Source: an uncultured Christensenellaceae bacterium
Lineage (GTDB): Bacteria; Bacillota; Clostridia; Christensenellales; UBA3700
Length of the DNA stretch: 59,446 bases
Assembly: GCA_944380295.1 (NCBI GenBank)
Contig: CALWHE010000011.1
Span: forward strand, 1 to 59,446
Direction: 5' to 3'
In this document: positions 1-8,434 of the stretch, one piece after another
Position numbering within the stretch: position 1 is the first letter of the stretch
Layout of the letters: every line of letters starts with the position of its first letter
Notes under the pieces: generated by a model
What the model saw: the letters and a program-made list of their open reading frames with translations, nothing else
The model's database searches: none
Told to the model about the DNA's origin: nothing
Program-made: the position numbers and the translations under genes

Positions 1-552
1 GCCCGCCGTGCCCTGCGGTCCCGCGTCACCCTGCGGTCCGGTGGGTCCGGTGGGTCCGGTAGGTCCCGTTGCGCCCGCTGCTCCCGCCGCGCCGGTATCG
101 CCCTGCGGTCCGGTAGGTCCCGTGGGACCCGTGGGTCCGGTTGCGCCCGCTGCGCCTGCGGGACCCGTGGGTCCGCCGGCAGGTCCGGTGGGTCCTGTGG
201 GTCCTGTCACGCCCACGCCCGCCGCGCCTTGCGGCCCTGTGGGTCCGGTAGGTCCGGTGGCTCCACCGCCGCCCGTGGCGCCCGCGGGACCGGTAGGGCC
301 TGTGGGACCGGTGGCGCCGATGTCGCCCGTTCTGCCCTGAATGCCCACCGCGCCCTGCGGACCGGTGGGACCCGTTATGCCGCGCGGGCCGGTGGGACCG
401 GTGGCGCCGCGCGCGCCCATGGGTCCGGTGGGACCGGTGGGTCCCATGAGAGAAACGCTTGTGCCTTGCGGTCCGGTGGGTCCGGTGGCGCCGCGCGGTC
501 CGGGAGGTCCGGGCGGAGGGCAACAGCGGTAATTGTCATCGAAAATAGGCAT
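1..552 (-). CDS. Collagen-like Gly-X-Y repeat protein (C-terminus beyond window)
   Basis: The reverse strand reads without a stop from ATG at 552 to the window edge (184 codons). A short head ([20 protein letters not shown]) is followed by an almost unbroken Gly-X-Y repeat rich in [10 protein letters not shown] and GATG triplets. Such Thr-rich collagen-like repeats are typical of Firmicute spore-surface or cell-surface filament proteins (BclA-like), where the threonines can be O-glycosylated. An AAAGGAGG ribosome binding site lies just upstream of the ATG, inside the end of the glycosyltransferase gene, whose stop codon is one base away, so the two genes form an operon. The C-terminal globular domain that would normally trimerise the protein is not in the window. 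The plus-strand reading (Gly-Pro-Val-like repeats) has no comparable start signal and is an artefact of the GC-rich repeat. Confidence 0.88.
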   Translation of the reverse strand, partial: MPIFDDNYRCCPPPGPPGPRGATGPTGPQGTSVSLMGPTGPTGPMGARGATGPTGPRGITGPTGPQGAVGIQGRTGDIGATGPTGPTGPAGATGGGGATGPTGPTGPQGAAGVGVTGPTGPTGPAGGPTGPAGAAGATGPTGPTGPTGPQGDTGAAGAAGATGPTGPTGPTGPQGDAGPQGTAG

Positions 553-553
553 A

Positions 554-1624
554 TCAGCCTCCTTTTATCATTTCCAAATTTTTTTGCAAACGCCTGTTGT
601 CCGGAGCGGCGCGCAGAGCGAGCCGCGCGTTTTGCAACGCGCCCGCCTTATCGCCCAGATAATAAAGCGCCACGGCAAGACAATCATAAGGCGCCCAGCC
701 CCAAGCGTCCGGCTCGGAGATGTAAGACATGCTCCGCCGCGTTATCGCCAGGGCTTTGAGCGCAAAAAAGCATGCGCCGTGCCAATTTTTTTCTTCGAGG
801 TAAAATTGCGCCGTTTCCACGAGCGGTTCGCGCAGGTGCGGCGCTTCGGCAACCGCCCTAAGATACCAAATTTCCGCCTGCGCCCTATCCCCTTTGAACT
901 TGAAGGAGCGGGCGATATAGCGCATGGACGCGGCGCGCTCGTCTTTCCACACCGCTTTTTTCAAAGACAGGTGGCGCAAAAGCTCCGCGATCGCCTCGTC
1001 GTAACGCCCGTAAAAGAGATATTCTCTGCCCAGGTAATGCGCGTTGCGGTCGTCTTCCGGGTCTTCCTGCACGGAGAGCTGCAAAAGGGGCAGATATTGC
1101 GCGCGCGATTTGCCCGCGTCCGCCAGATGATCCAGCTGCACGTCGGGCGCGAACGCGGAGCGGGGAACACGCCCGTCCGCGGTGCAGATCACCTCGTGGA
1201 CGGGGTGCTTCCAGACAAAGCCGCGCCGCGCGTGCGCATTGTTCAGCCAAAAGGTGTGCCCGGGCGCGCCGGAAGGCAGAAAATCCCAGGTGTAACGGTA
1301 ATAGACCTGTTCCGCGCCGCCGGTGAACGCCCGCTCCAAGCCTGCTCTCCAACCGTGCCGGAACACTTCGTCCAAGTCCGTGCACACGCAGACGTCGGTA
1401 TCCTGCGGCACCATCTCCAAAGAAGCGTTGCGCGCGCGGTCGAAGCGAAAAGGCGTGAAAACCTTTTGCTCCACACTGGCGCCGCCCTCTTTGAGCAGCG
1501 CAACGGTGTTATCTGCGGAGCCGGTGTCCAAAACGAATATCCCGTCCGCCTCGGACATGGAATCCAGCCAGCGGCGCGCGAATTTCTCCTCGTTTTTGGC
1601 AATGGCGTAAACGCATACTTTCAT
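554..1624 (-). CDS. Family 2 glycosyltransferase with C-terminal TPR-like repeats
   Basis: A 356-residue protein beginning [20 protein letters not shown], the usual start of a GT-A fold family 2 glycosyltransferase. LDTGSADNT (about residues 32-40) is the nucleotide-sugar loop, and DLDEVF (about 82-87) supplies the DxD metal site. From about residue 190 helical repeats with TPR spacing follow ([19 protein letters not shown]). Bacterial enzymes of this shape often glycosylate surface proteins. Because the collagen-like gene follows directly with translational spacing of one base, that protein is the likely acceptor; this is inference. No clear Shine-Dalgarno precedes the ATG. A TATTAT -10-like box ends five bases before it, so translation may be leaderless. 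Confidence 0.82.
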   Translation of the reverse strand: MKVCVYAIAKNEEKFARRWLDSMSEADGIFVLDTGSADNTVALLKEGGASVEQKVFTPFRFDRARNASLEMVPQDTDVCVCTDLDEVFRHGWRAGLERAFTGGAEQVYYRYTWDFLPSGAPGHTFWLNNAHARRGFVWKHPVHEVICTADGRVPRSAFAPDVQLDHLADAGKSRAQYLPLLQLSVQEDPEDDRNAHYLGREYLFYGRYDEAIAELLRHLSLKKAVWKDERAASMRYIARSFKFKGDRAQAEIWYLRAVAEAPHLREPLVETAQFYLEEKNWHGACFFALKALAITRRSMSYISEPDAWGWAPYDCLAVALYYLGDKAGALQNARLALRAAPDNRRLQKNLEMIKGG

Positions 1625-1720
1625 GGTTCATAATATGATTTTTTATTTTTCGGTGTGCGCGGAAAATGTGCGCCGGGTGCGCGTTCTCCCAATCGTAGAA
1701 CGCAAATTTTCACCTTTGCC

Positions 1721-1749
1721 TTGACAAAGCGGCGCGCTTTTGCCATCAT
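1721..1749 (+). promoter_or_regulatory. Promoter of the XRE-type regulator gene
   Basis: TTGACA at 1721-1726 and CATCAT at 1744-1749 with a 17-base spacer. A GGAGAC ribosome binding site precedes the ATG at 1780. Confidence 0.55.
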
Positions 1750-1779
1750 AAAGGCAGCAAGGCGCAAAGGAGACGCAAG

Positions 1780-2412
1780 ATGGAAGAAAAAACTCCGGCA
1801 AAAATCGTGGGCGAAAAAATAGCCGCCCTGCGCAAAGAACGCGGACTGACGCAAAAACAGCTGGCGGAAAAAATTTACACCTCGGACAAAAACCTGTCCA
1901 AATGGGAAACGGGCAAAGCGCTGCCGAGCCTGGAATTTCTGCTCTCCTTGTGCGCGGAATTGAACGTGCCGATAGACGCTTTCACCGACGAAAACTTTAC
2001 CGCGTCCGATATTTTGAACGCGCAGCGGCAAAAACAGATAAAAAGCCGCCTTGCCGCATGGGTGAGCGCGATAGCGGCGCTTGCGGGCGTGCCTCTCTTT
2101 ATCCTGGCGGCGGCGCGGGCGTATCTGCCCTCTCCTCTGCCCGTGCACTTCAACTCCTCTCTCCAACCCGACCGCATGGGCGACGTGAGAGAACTTTCCG
2201 TGGGCGCAATGATCCTGTTTTTCGTAACGGCAGCCGCCATAATATCGTATATTATTTACTATATCAAACGCCCCACGGCACAGGCTTTCCGCACGGACGC
2301 GCACATAAACGCCTTTGGCGGAGTGTTTTTGTTTGTGTCGCTCTTCTCTGTGGCGGTGACTCTTTCAAGCGTGATAAGCTGCGCGCGGGCGGCGCAATGG
2401 GGAGAAAATTAG
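1780..2412 (+). CDS. XRE-family HTH protein with C-terminal membrane domain
   Basis: A 210-residue protein. Residues 8-65 form a Cro/C1-type helix-turn-helix (LRKERGLTQKQLAEKIYTSD then LSKWETGKALPS), which binds DNA. After a linker come three hydrophobic segments at about 92-115, 145-168 and 182-205. Between the first two, LPVHFNSSLQPDRMG resembles the DUF1648/SdpI-type extracytoplasmic loop. Membrane-anchored XRE proteins of this type are common in Firmicutes and are thought to sense envelope stress or peptides; no ligand can be named here. The gene stands alone between its own promoter and a terminator, divergent from the glycosyltransferase. Confidence 0.78.
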   Translation: MEEKTPAKIVGEKIAALRKERGLTQKQLAEKIYTSDKNLSKWETGKALPSLEFLLSLCAELNVPIDAFTDENFTASDILNAQRQKQIKSRLAAWVSAIAALAGVPLFILAAARAYLPSPLPVHFNSSLQPDRMGDVRELSVGAMILFFVTAAAIISYIIYYIKRPTAQAFRTDAHINAFGGVFLFVSLFSVAVTLSSVISCARAAQWGEN

Positions 2413-2473
2413 GAAAAGCAAGGTTGCTTGCGCCACCGCTGAAAGGCGAATCCCCTTGGAGTCACCAATTAAG

Positions 2474-2500
2474 AGGAAATCTGTCAAGGTTTCCTTTTTC
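2474..2500 (+). terminator. Terminator after the XRE gene
   Basis: AGGAAA (2474-2479) pairs with TTTCCT (2490-2495), followed by a T-rich run. The IS200-type repeat starts immediately after it. Confidence 0.55.
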
Positions 2501-2703
2501 TTGTGTCAACGAAAACCCCGCGATAGTCGCGGGAGTTCAAAAGAGGCTCAGCCGAAGAAGTAGACAAAAAACTCCGATTGGGTTAAGATATTACAAGGTC
2601 TGCCAACCATGGAATAAACCCAATCGGAGGAAAAGATGAAAGAAGTATCTAACATCACAAATAGTCTAGCACATACAAAGCGGAATTGCAAGTATCACAT
2701 AGT
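2501..2703 (+). mobile_element. Left-end remnant of an IS200/IS605-type element
   Basis: These 203 bases are nearly identical, in inverted orientation, to 8761-8963. They contain the element's terminal hairpin (CCCCGCGATAGTCGCGGG at 2516-2533), the RBS-masking hairpin (arms 2572-2584 and 2617-2629), and the first 23 or so codons of the transposase. The copy stops abruptly after the codons for HIV, and the rest of the element is gone. Its outer end abuts the T-run of the XRE terminator, as expected for insertion next to a T-rich site. Confidence 0.85.
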
Positions 2704-2713
2704 TGTGACATAA
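2636..2713 (+). pseudogene. Truncated IS200-type transposase fragment
   Basis: ATG at 2636 opens 25 codons identical to the N-terminus of the transposase at 8827 except Arg for Trp at position 16 (MKEVSNITNSLAHTKRNCKY). It then runs out of homology and meets TAA at 2711-2713. The catalytic HUH and Tyr residues are absent, so it is non-functional. Confidence 0.9.
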
Positions 2714-2747
2714 ATTTATGGATACTATCTGATAGAGATAATGAATG

Positions 2748-2812
2748 GGCATAAAATAAGCGTATGAGTTCATATAACCCATACGCTTGTCGTTATTTAT
2801 TGAGTTTATGCC
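2748..2812 (-). terminator. Nested inverted repeat, possible terminator of the ATPase operon
   Basis: AAGCGTATG (2758-2766) pairs with CATACGCTT (2780-2788). An outer pair, GGCATAAA (2748-2755) and TTTATGCC (2805-2812), encloses it. The structure lies about 150 bases after the last minus-strand gene; the T-run on that strand is weak (ATTTTAT). It could instead be an element end. Confidence 0.4.
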
Positions 2813-2958
2813 ACGGTGCCAAAGTGCGGTTTTGTATTACTAAAATAAACGCTCTTTATATAGTTCTAAAGTTTTTTGGATGCAAATTTTTAACATATTA
2901 CACATTAATACGTTTATATTTCGCATTCTTCTGTGATGAAATTAAAATATCTATTTTT

Positions 2959-3711
2959 TCACTCTTTTCTTTGTTTTAAAATATAATTATAAGACAACTC
3001 TTTAATATCATCGCTACTCATGGCATCCAACAAAGTAACTCCGCCGTAACGATTTATGTACTTACACAATTCTCTCCATTCGTATCTTCCAGTAGCAGTT
3101 GAAACTCCAACATCCCTTAGCTTTGGATCATTATTAATTTCAAGCATAGCCTCCAAAATACCGACAGTAACATTCCTGTTGGCAGATAATTTTCTCTCGA
3201 AAATTGAAGCACTTATGTCGGAATGAGACATTAACAGTTTAGTTAATTCATATGGATTGCCGGGATGACTTTCTTGATATGAAAGATATCCCATCCACCA
3301 TAAACGAGAAACAGCATTTCTCATAAACCCTATACGATTACCCTCAAAGGTATTACAAAAGAAACGTTGTTGAATCGTTTGAACAGACATCTCTTCTTTC
3401 CCCCATCTACTATGCGTATAATCCCAATACTCACAGTGCGATAGATATGACCATAAATGTGCATTACTTGCCTGTTTTGGGGTTAACTTATCTTTCAATG
3501 CTTCGTACAAAGTAATCACGTTGGAATATTCGTCATATTCGGTACTTAGCGTTGGCAAAGTACATTCGATTCGAGATTCCTTTGCATAAACCTTGTCCCC
3601 AAAAAATTCCTTAATCCAATGATCGCTTTCCCCACAATATAAGGATTCGTGTTCTTTTATTGAATCAAACAAATCCGCATATGCAGACTCTGTAAAATAT
3701 TTAATTTTCAT
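2959..3711 (-). CDS. DUF6339-like protein of the defence island
   Basis: A 250-residue protein, mostly helical in character. The central stretch (NAHLWSYLSHCEYWDYTHSR at about 83-102, then RLWWMGYLSYQE at about 136-147) resembles DUF6339 proteins that I associate with phage-defence neighbourhoods; that assignment is from memory and tentative. No Walker, HNH, PD-(D/E)XK or GIY-YIG motif is evident. It is the last gene of the small-protein/ATPase operon, overlaps the preceding gene by 11 bases, and has its own GGGAGGGG ribosome binding site. A role as effector or specificity factor with the GHKL ATPase and the methyltransferase is plausible but unproven. Confidence 0.6.
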   Translation of the reverse strand: MKIKYFTESAYADLFDSIKEHESLYCGESDHWIKEFFGDKVYAKESRIECTLPTLSTEYDEYSNVITLYEALKDKLTPKQASNAHLWSYLSHCEYWDYTHSRWGKEEMSVQTIQQRFFCNTFEGNRIGFMRNAVSRLWWMGYLSYQESHPGNPYELTKLLMSHSDISASIFERKLSANRNVTVGILEAMLEINNDPKLRDVGVSTATGRYEWRELCKYINRYGGVTLLDAMSSDDIKELSYNYILKQRKE

Positions 3712-4597
3712 CTTTGTCCCCTCCCTTCAAAAGCGTCTTAAAGACAACTGTCATAGATTCGATAGATGTTGAAAACAATCTCGGCAGAATCAAATTTGCT
3801 ATTTTCGTCATAGAATCCTCAGTTGTCAAATCAATCTTGAGGTCTTTTAAGCGCTTATCTATTACTTGATACCACTTTTTTGTTTCGCAATCAACCCTGT
3901 CTTCATCGGACATATTCTTTATAAAATATAAAACATCTACCAATATAGGTGCCGCCAAAAAAGACGATAAAAAGCCTCTCGTTTCGGGAGCTTCATATAG
4001 TTTGCTATACTTATCATGTGTTTCGGCATTAAGCCATATTGTAATTTTTTGTCCGGAATAATCTGCTGCTATTTCTTCCTTAGGTCGCTCAGTCTGTTTT
4101 CTTATGGCAAAAATGGACGGACGATCAGCAAGTGGATCATAACTATCAAGCGGAAGATTATATGAATGCGTAGCTATGGCCAAAACATCTCCTTTTCTAA
4201 TCGAAAAAGGTACGTTAGAAAATATCTCTTTATTGTGTTCCGACAAAGCAAAAGATGAAATTACCTCGTGAGCGATAATATAACCTCTTAACTGTATAGA
4301 CCTATTAACATCATTTTTATTGATTGAAATCTGCATTTTCGTTTCAGAGAATGGAAAAGAATCCATTCTGCGAAATTCTGCAATACTACAATCTAAATAT
4401 ACCGCAGCTTTTACTTTTCCCTCTTCTATAAGCTTTTTCAATCCTTCACATTTCAAGGAATATGATACATCAATAAGTATCGATGAATCGGTTACCGTAG
4501 GATCTGCATCAAGCGCTATATCAAAAGAAGAGTCGATATAGTCGCTATTAGACACATCAAGAACCGGATGCGGATAATTTTTGTTTGTAAATTTCAT
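3701..4597 (-). CDS. Unknown 298-residue protein coupled to the GHKL ATPase
   Basis: A 298-residue protein with no motif I can name with confidence. The first half is beta-rich (LIDVSYSLKC, VYLDCS, LRGYIIAHEVISSF, FSIRKGDVLAIATHS); the second half is helical and ends in a charged tail (LKGGDKDEN). It lacks signal peptide and membrane segments. An AAGGAGGG ribosome binding site precedes ATG at 4597, 11 bases after the ATPase stop, and its 3' end overlaps the next gene. Strict gene order with the ATPase suggests a physical partner. A degenerate nuclease fold cannot be excluded. Confidence 0.65.
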   Translation of the reverse strand: MKFTNKNYPHPVLDVSNSDYIDSSFDIALDADPTVTDSSILIDVSYSLKCEGLKKLIEEGKVKAAVYLDCSIAEFRRMDSFPFSETKMQISINKNDVNRSIQLRGYIIAHEVISSFALSEHNKEIFSNVPFSIRKGDVLAIATHSYNLPLDSYDPLADRPSIFAIRKQTERPKEEIAADYSGQKITIWLNAETHDKYSKLYEAPETRGFLSSFLAAPILVDVLYFIKNMSDEDRVDCETKKWYQVIDKRLKDLKIDLTTEDSMTKIANLILPRLFSTSIESMTVVFKTLLKGGDKDEN

Positions 4598-4608
4598 ATC
4601 TTCCCTCC

Positions 4609-6519
4609 TTAGTATATTAGCAATTCAAGGCACATTTTATCGGAATACTCAAGATACAAGAAAATTTCATAAGGCGTATTCCCCTTTATATCTCTCAACG
4701 TTAAGACAGTTGAATTAAATGTAAACTTGTTTTTATCCATCTTATAGCCTTTAATCATGATTGCTTCCTTTGTATCATCGTCCCCTATTGCCTTTAATGA
4801 CAAATGAACAACAGGACAATCATTTTCAAGCATAAAAGCCACACGATAGGATGATGCGGCTGGCATTTGCATAACACGCTGTGTAAGCACTTTGGGAATA
4901 TTGACTGCAGTTTGACCGGACATAGGAGCTTTTACATCATCGGGGCCATTAGAATCAGGCTTTCCCCCTTGCCCATGACCTGTCCCACCATGCGCATCAT
5001 TGGCAGGGACATAGTCATTTTCCTTATATCCCTTAACTTTTTGAGCAGTTATCTTTTTTGTGCGTTTGTGCGCAACAGTGGAAGTAACGCCACCAACTGT
5101 ATTTGTGGAATCCGGTGATTGATTTTGTTTATTATCACCGTCCCCCCCAAAAGCCGCATCATCTTCATCATAAGGTAAATAGGCGCTTGCAACATCAAGG
5201 TCTATTTCATCAGGTGTATCACTTCTACAACATTCGACAATTTTGTCGTTTACCCACCGAATTAACTTAGTGCGAGTATCTTTTGCCCGTTTATTTTCGA
5301 TGGGATTACTCTCTGAATCAATAAGATCTGGATCCCAATTATTGTGTTGTGGAGGCTCAATGTTTTTCAACAATTCATTGAGTTTTCCCTCTTGCACAAT
5401 CATTACAGCAGCATAGCGTGTAAAAATATGTTTATGACGAGTTCGTACTACCATTCCAATAGAACGCATTTCCGCAATTGATTTACTATAATCTTTGTCT
5501 GTTTTCAAATAGAGAACAACATCATTCTCTTCCATAATAGAGCCCGAAACGACTATATGATCAGCGTCGGTCACGGCAGAATAAAACTCCATAATGGTTG
5601 TAATTTTAGTGTCCAAGCCGGCTGATTCTTTTTCTAACTTAGAATAATACTTAAGGCGACTTTGAATCGTGGTATGGTCAATCGTTTTACCATTTATTTT
5701 AACGACAAGCTTTTTGTCAATAATTGCAACGAAAAAATTGCTTAATACAGCCTTTTCTATATCTTCTTCCCACGAAGATGTCTTTTTAAAGCCTGCGATT
5801 ATTACATCTGTTCCATACTTAGTTCTTGCAAATTGATCTCGAAGCAAACAAATATCCTCGCCGAAAATAGGAGATTGTTTCGATGTGTTTTGAAAAAAAC
5901 CAACACCCTGCGTTGCCTTGTTATCCTTAAAATGCGTTATTAATCGAGCGACTCCTTGAAATGCCTTTTCCCCGTCTTCCAAAGCATATGTATTGTAAAA
6001 AACAGTTCTAAACGAAGAACAAGCAAACGGAGCATTTTTTCCAATGCCATATGAACCACCGCTGCCTTGCTCTTTCTGCGTAACTCCACTAGAATGTGTA
6101 AGTGCCCTCCACGCGGACTTTTGACGTGTATCTTCAACACGAGAACCGCTTAAGCCCTTTGTATTGTAGTCACTAATAACAAGGAACTCTACTTCATCTC
6201 TTGACAACTTTTCTTTTGCCTCATCAAGAAAAGCTTCAAGTTTAGGCTCGGATTTCTCGCTCCAATAATCCTCACAAGCAGTGAAAATAGCGTCTAATTG
6301 AACAAGAGCAGTATGTTGTGATTTTTTTAAAGTACAACTGTTGAATTCTACAACAACTGTTTCTTTATCCAGCGCCTTAGCATCCAAAGAGTTTTGACAA
6401 ATTTCACGGGCTAAATTATCATACAATTCCGAACCTTTAAATGTAGCAATACCACTATTGTTAATACCGTGTTCCTCTCCCCCATCTAAAAGCGGAAATC
6501 TCCAACCGAGCTCACCCAT
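4609..6519 (-). CDS. GHKL (MutL/MORC-like) ATPase of a methyltransferase-linked system
   Basis: A 636-residue soluble protein. The N-terminal ATPase has the GHKL motifs: AREICQNSLDAKA (N-box, about residues 36-48), a divergent DxNxxG motif at VISDYNTKGLSG (about 117-128), and the glycine lid GSGGSYGIGKNAPFA (about 152-166). This is the HSP90/MutL/MORC branch, which closes on ATP. A transducer-like domain follows (about 230-420). Then come a low-complexity Gly/Asn/Asp linker (about 455-545) and a C-terminal beta domain. Prokaryotic MutL/MORC-type ATPases have been reported in restriction-modification neighbourhoods. Here the methyltransferase lies just upstream on a separate transcript. A GGAGGGG site precedes ATG at 6519. 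Confidence 0.85.
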   Translation of the reverse strand: MGELGWRFPLLDGGEEHGINNSGIATFKGSELYDNLAREICQNSLDAKALDKETVVVEFNSCTLKKSQHTALVQLDAIFTACEDYWSEKSEPKLEAFLDEAKEKLSRDEVEFLVISDYNTKGLSGSRVEDTRQKSAWRALTHSSGVTQKEQGSGGSYGIGKNAPFACSSFRTVFYNTYALEDGEKAFQGVARLITHFKDNKATQGVGFFQNTSKQSPIFGEDICLLRDQFARTKYGTDVIIAGFKKTSSWEEDIEKAVLSNFFVAIIDKKLVVKINGKTIDHTTIQSRLKYYSKLEKESAGLDTKITTIMEFYSAVTDADHIVVSGSIMEENDVVLYLKTDKDYSKSIAEMRSIGMVVRTRHKHIFTRYAAVMIVQEGKLNELLKNIEPPQHNNWDPDLIDSESNPIENKRAKDTRTKLIRWVNDKIVECCRSDTPDEIDLDVASAYLPYDEDDAAFGGDGDNKQNQSPDSTNTVGGVTSTVAHKRTKKITAQKVKGYKENDYVPANDAHGGTGHGQGGKPDSNGPDDVKAPMSGQTAVNIPKVLTQRVMQMPAASSYRVAFMLENDCPVVHLSLKAIGDDDTKEAIMIKGYKMDKNKFTFNSTVLTLRDIKGNTPYEIFLYLEYSDKMCLELLIY

Positions 6520-6539
6520 CTATTTTCCCCTCCATTTAA

Positions 6540-6758
6540 TTAAAGTTTAAAAGTTTCTTCTCCTTCATCTGCACCAGAAAACTTCATCTTTGCCAATTTG
6601 ACTTCTTTTTCCAATGCAGTAAATATTTTTTGTACATCTGCTTCTGTATAATCATAGTTCGCTTTATTAGCGCAATTGCCAAGCAATCTCACCATGCTAA
6701 TAATCTTGTTTGTACGAGCCTCAACGATTCTTACAAATTTTTCGCGTTTAGTTTCCAT
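6540..6758 (-). CDS. Small 72-residue helical protein
   Basis: METKREKFVRIVEARTNKI opens a 72-residue, highly charged, probably alpha-helical protein. Similar small proteins occur on Clostridial mobile elements, but I know of no function. The start at 6758 has an AAGGAG site and lies about 34 bases after the predicted transcription start. A longer reading from 6827 is excluded because it would begin inside the -35 box. It is the first gene of the ATPase operon, 20 bases ahead of the ATPase. Confidence 0.75.
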   Translation of the reverse strand: METKREKFVRIVEARTNKIISMVRLLGNCANKANYDYTEADVQKIFTALEKEVKLAKMKFSGADEGEETFKL

Positions 6759-6798
6759 TTTTAATCTCCTTAAAATATTGGATTTATTTTGCAAATAC

Positions 6799-6827
6799 AT
6801 TATATCTAACAGGCTTATATTTGTCAA
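6799..6827 (-). promoter_or_regulatory. Consensus sigma-70 promoter of the ATPase operon
   Basis: On the minus strand TTGACA (6827-6822), a 17-base spacer and TATAAT (6804-6799) match the consensus perfectly. Confidence 0.85.
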
Positions 6828-6885
6828 TAGTTTTAGAAATAATTTTTTATATATTGCAATATATGAAAAAATACATTAGATGCGT

Positions 6886-6920
6886 GAAAAATAAAAAGCA
6901 CAGATGTTTTACCTGTGCTT
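6886..6920 (-). terminator. Terminator of the methyltransferase transcript
   Basis: AAGCACAG (6896-6903) and CTGTGCTT (6913-6920) form a stem with a 9-base loop. On the minus strand it is followed by TTTTTATTTTT. It separates the HTH-methyltransferase unit from the ATPase operon. Confidence 0.8.
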
Positions 6921-6927
6921 ATTTGTA

Positions 6928-8004
6928 TTAAAATAAATTTCTTGCAAGAATAGATTTAAAAAGTTCTTTTAATACAGGTACGGCTATTGAATTTCCACTT
7001 TGTCTATATGCATTGTTATCATTTACAACTATATGGAAATTTTCAAATCCCATTAACCGCAAGCATTCTTCCGGCATAAGTTTTCGCGCTACGCACTCTA
7101 CTCCGTTATATTCACCAACATAAATCCTTTTATCTAATCTCATTTCATCATTAGGGGGTTCAAGTCTAAAATCCCCTGTCCAGTTAAATTGTTGATTTGC
7201 TGTTTGACAACCAATAATGTCTCGATTAACACGAGATCTTCCATAATGCTTTTCCCTCTGCGTTATCCATTCAAATCCTTTTTGCCCCATATAATATGAA
7301 AGAGGAATATCTTTTGATAAATAATCTGTTGATTTTTTCTGAAGCTTTATTTTTTCAGGAAACACATAATTCGTAACCCCTAAGCATCTTTCAAACCCTA
7401 CAACAAATACGCGTAAACGGTTTTGAGGCAATCCATAATCAGATGCATTTAATTCAGCATCGAATATATCATAATCTAATTCATCAAATATCTCTTTTAT
7501 TCTCTTCCAAGTATTTCCCTTGTCATGTGTTTTAAGCCCGGGAACATTTTCATAAATAAACACTTTAGGACGAATTTGTTTAATCAAATTAGCATAGAAA
7601 AAAAACAATGTTCCCCGGGTGTCTTCAAAACCTTGTTTTTTTCCATAAGTAGAGAAGCTTTGACAAGGACTTCCTCCTACCAAAATATCTACCTGATCTC
7701 TATACCTTACACCATCTATAAAACGAACATCTTCATACCAACGATCTTCGCTAATATTGTGATTGGCAAAATAAGATTTCTTTACGTAATTTTCCTTTTT
7801 TGTCTTGATATATAAATTGTCTACATATTCGAGCCGTTCTTCATAACTCATATCTTTAGTGGTTTCAATAATCTCTTCGTATGGCACCTTTAACTCTCGT
7901 TCTCCATTATCGCAAGCAAACACAATTCTATAATCTTCATGTAGTTGTTTTAACGCTTCTTCTGGAGCCCCTATACCACTAAAAACTGTTGCTAATCTTA
8001 TCAT
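6928..8004 (-). CDS. DNA (cytosine-5-)-methyltransferase
   Basis: A 358-residue enzyme that transfers a methyl group from S-adenosylmethionine to C5 of cytosine in DNA. All core motifs are present in order: FSGIGAPE (I, SAM binding, about residue 8), GGSPCQSFS (IV, with the catalytic Pro-Cys, about 112-120), ENVPGL (VI), LPQNRLRVFVVG (VIII), RKLMPEECLRLMGF (IX) and YRQSGNSIAVPVL (X). The target-recognition region between VIII and IX is about 100 residues, so the site cannot be read off. It overlaps the upstream HTH gene by four bases, so the two are translationally coupled. No cognate restriction endonuclease is recognisable nearby; the GHKL ATPase operon is the likely partner. Confidence 0.95.
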   Translation of the reverse strand: MIRLATVFSGIGAPEEALKQLHEDYRIVFACDNGERELKVPYEEIIETTKDMSYEERLEYVDNLYIKTKKENYVKKSYFANHNISEDRWYEDVRFIDGVRYRDQVDILVGGSPCQSFSTYGKKQGFEDTRGTLFFFYANLIKQIRPKVFIYENVPGLKTHDKGNTWKRIKEIFDELDYDIFDAELNASDYGLPQNRLRVFVVGFERCLGVTNYVFPEKIKLQKKSTDYLSKDIPLSYYMGQKGFEWITQREKHYGRSRVNRDIIGCQTANQQFNWTGDFRLEPPNDEMRLDKRIYVGEYNGVECVARKLMPEECLRLMGFENFHIVVNDNNAYRQSGNSIAVPVLKELFKSILARNLF

Positions 8005-8216
8005 AATTTTGCACTCTCACTTTTGTCCTTAATCGCACTTTCGCCGCTGTTAATCCACGCATCGAGTTCAGATATCTTAAACTTCCATTGCTTTCCTATC
8101 TGATGCGCAGGAACTTTTCTGTCTTTCACCCACTTACGGAGCGTTACAGGCTTAATATTTAGATATTTTGCGGCGTCTTCAATGTTAATAAAATTTTCAG
8201 GGAATGTTGTCGGCAT
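8001..8216 (-). CDS. Excisionase-type (MerR-like) helix-turn-helix protein
   Basis: A 71-residue protein. INIEDAAKYLNIKPVTLRKW and VPAHQIGKQWKFKISELDAW form the winged HTH of excisionase-family DNA-binding proteins. The ATG at 8216 has a GCGAGG site eight bases upstream; an in-frame GTG at 8285 lacks one and was rejected. It overlaps the methyltransferase start (ATGA-type junction) and probably controls this unit or the island, like controller proteins of restriction-modification systems; that role is inferred. Confidence 0.8.
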   Translation of the reverse strand: MPTTFPENFINIEDAAKYLNIKPVTLRKWVKDRKVPAHQIGKQWKFKISELDAWINSGESAIKDKSESAKL

Positions 8217-8323
8217 ATAATTAACCTCGCAAGATTCTTTCCGTTTATTATAACTCAAACCGCCATACAAATCAACTTTTTTCACTGTATTTTGATTTGT
8301 TTGTATTTTTTTACCTATATTTT

Positions 8324-8352
8324 ATTATATTTACGATATGGAATGATATCAA
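8324..8352 (-). promoter_or_regulatory. Promoter of the HTH-methyltransferase unit
   Basis: TTGATA (8352-8347), 17-base spacer, TATAAT (8329-8324) on the minus strand, leaving an untranslated leader of about 100 bases before ATG 8216. Confidence 0.7.
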
Positions 8353-8434
8353 AAATAGGACATACATCGACCTTTGCACTGTTCTTTTATCGCTCTCTTT
8401 CCAAAATTAAACACACCCCAATTATACATACCCG

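Larger units (their letters stand above)
2704..8434. other. AT-rich accessory island (probable defence island)
   Basis: Between the two inverted IS200-type remnants the base composition falls sharply below that of the GC-rich flanks, and codon use shifts to AT-ending codons. All six genes are on the minus strand, in two transcription units: HTH plus cytosine methyltransferase, and small protein plus GHKL ATPase plus two unknown proteins. No integrase, attachment site or tRNA is visible at the edges. The composition, bracketing IS copies and gene content indicate horizontal acquisition. Confidence 0.8.

Noticed and set aside
8..523. Plus-strand Gly/Pro/Val/Ala-rich frames over the collagen-like region
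   Set aside because: The minus strand has a perfect Gly-X-Y frame with a ribosome binding site; the plus frames are the antisense of that repeat.
6759..6827. Longer N-terminus of the 72-residue island protein
   Set aside because: It would start inside the -35 box of a perfect promoter; the internal ATG has an AAGGAG site.
8217..8285. GTG start giving a 94-residue HTH protein
   Set aside because: No Shine-Dalgarno before the GTG; the ATG at 8216 has one and gives the normal family length.
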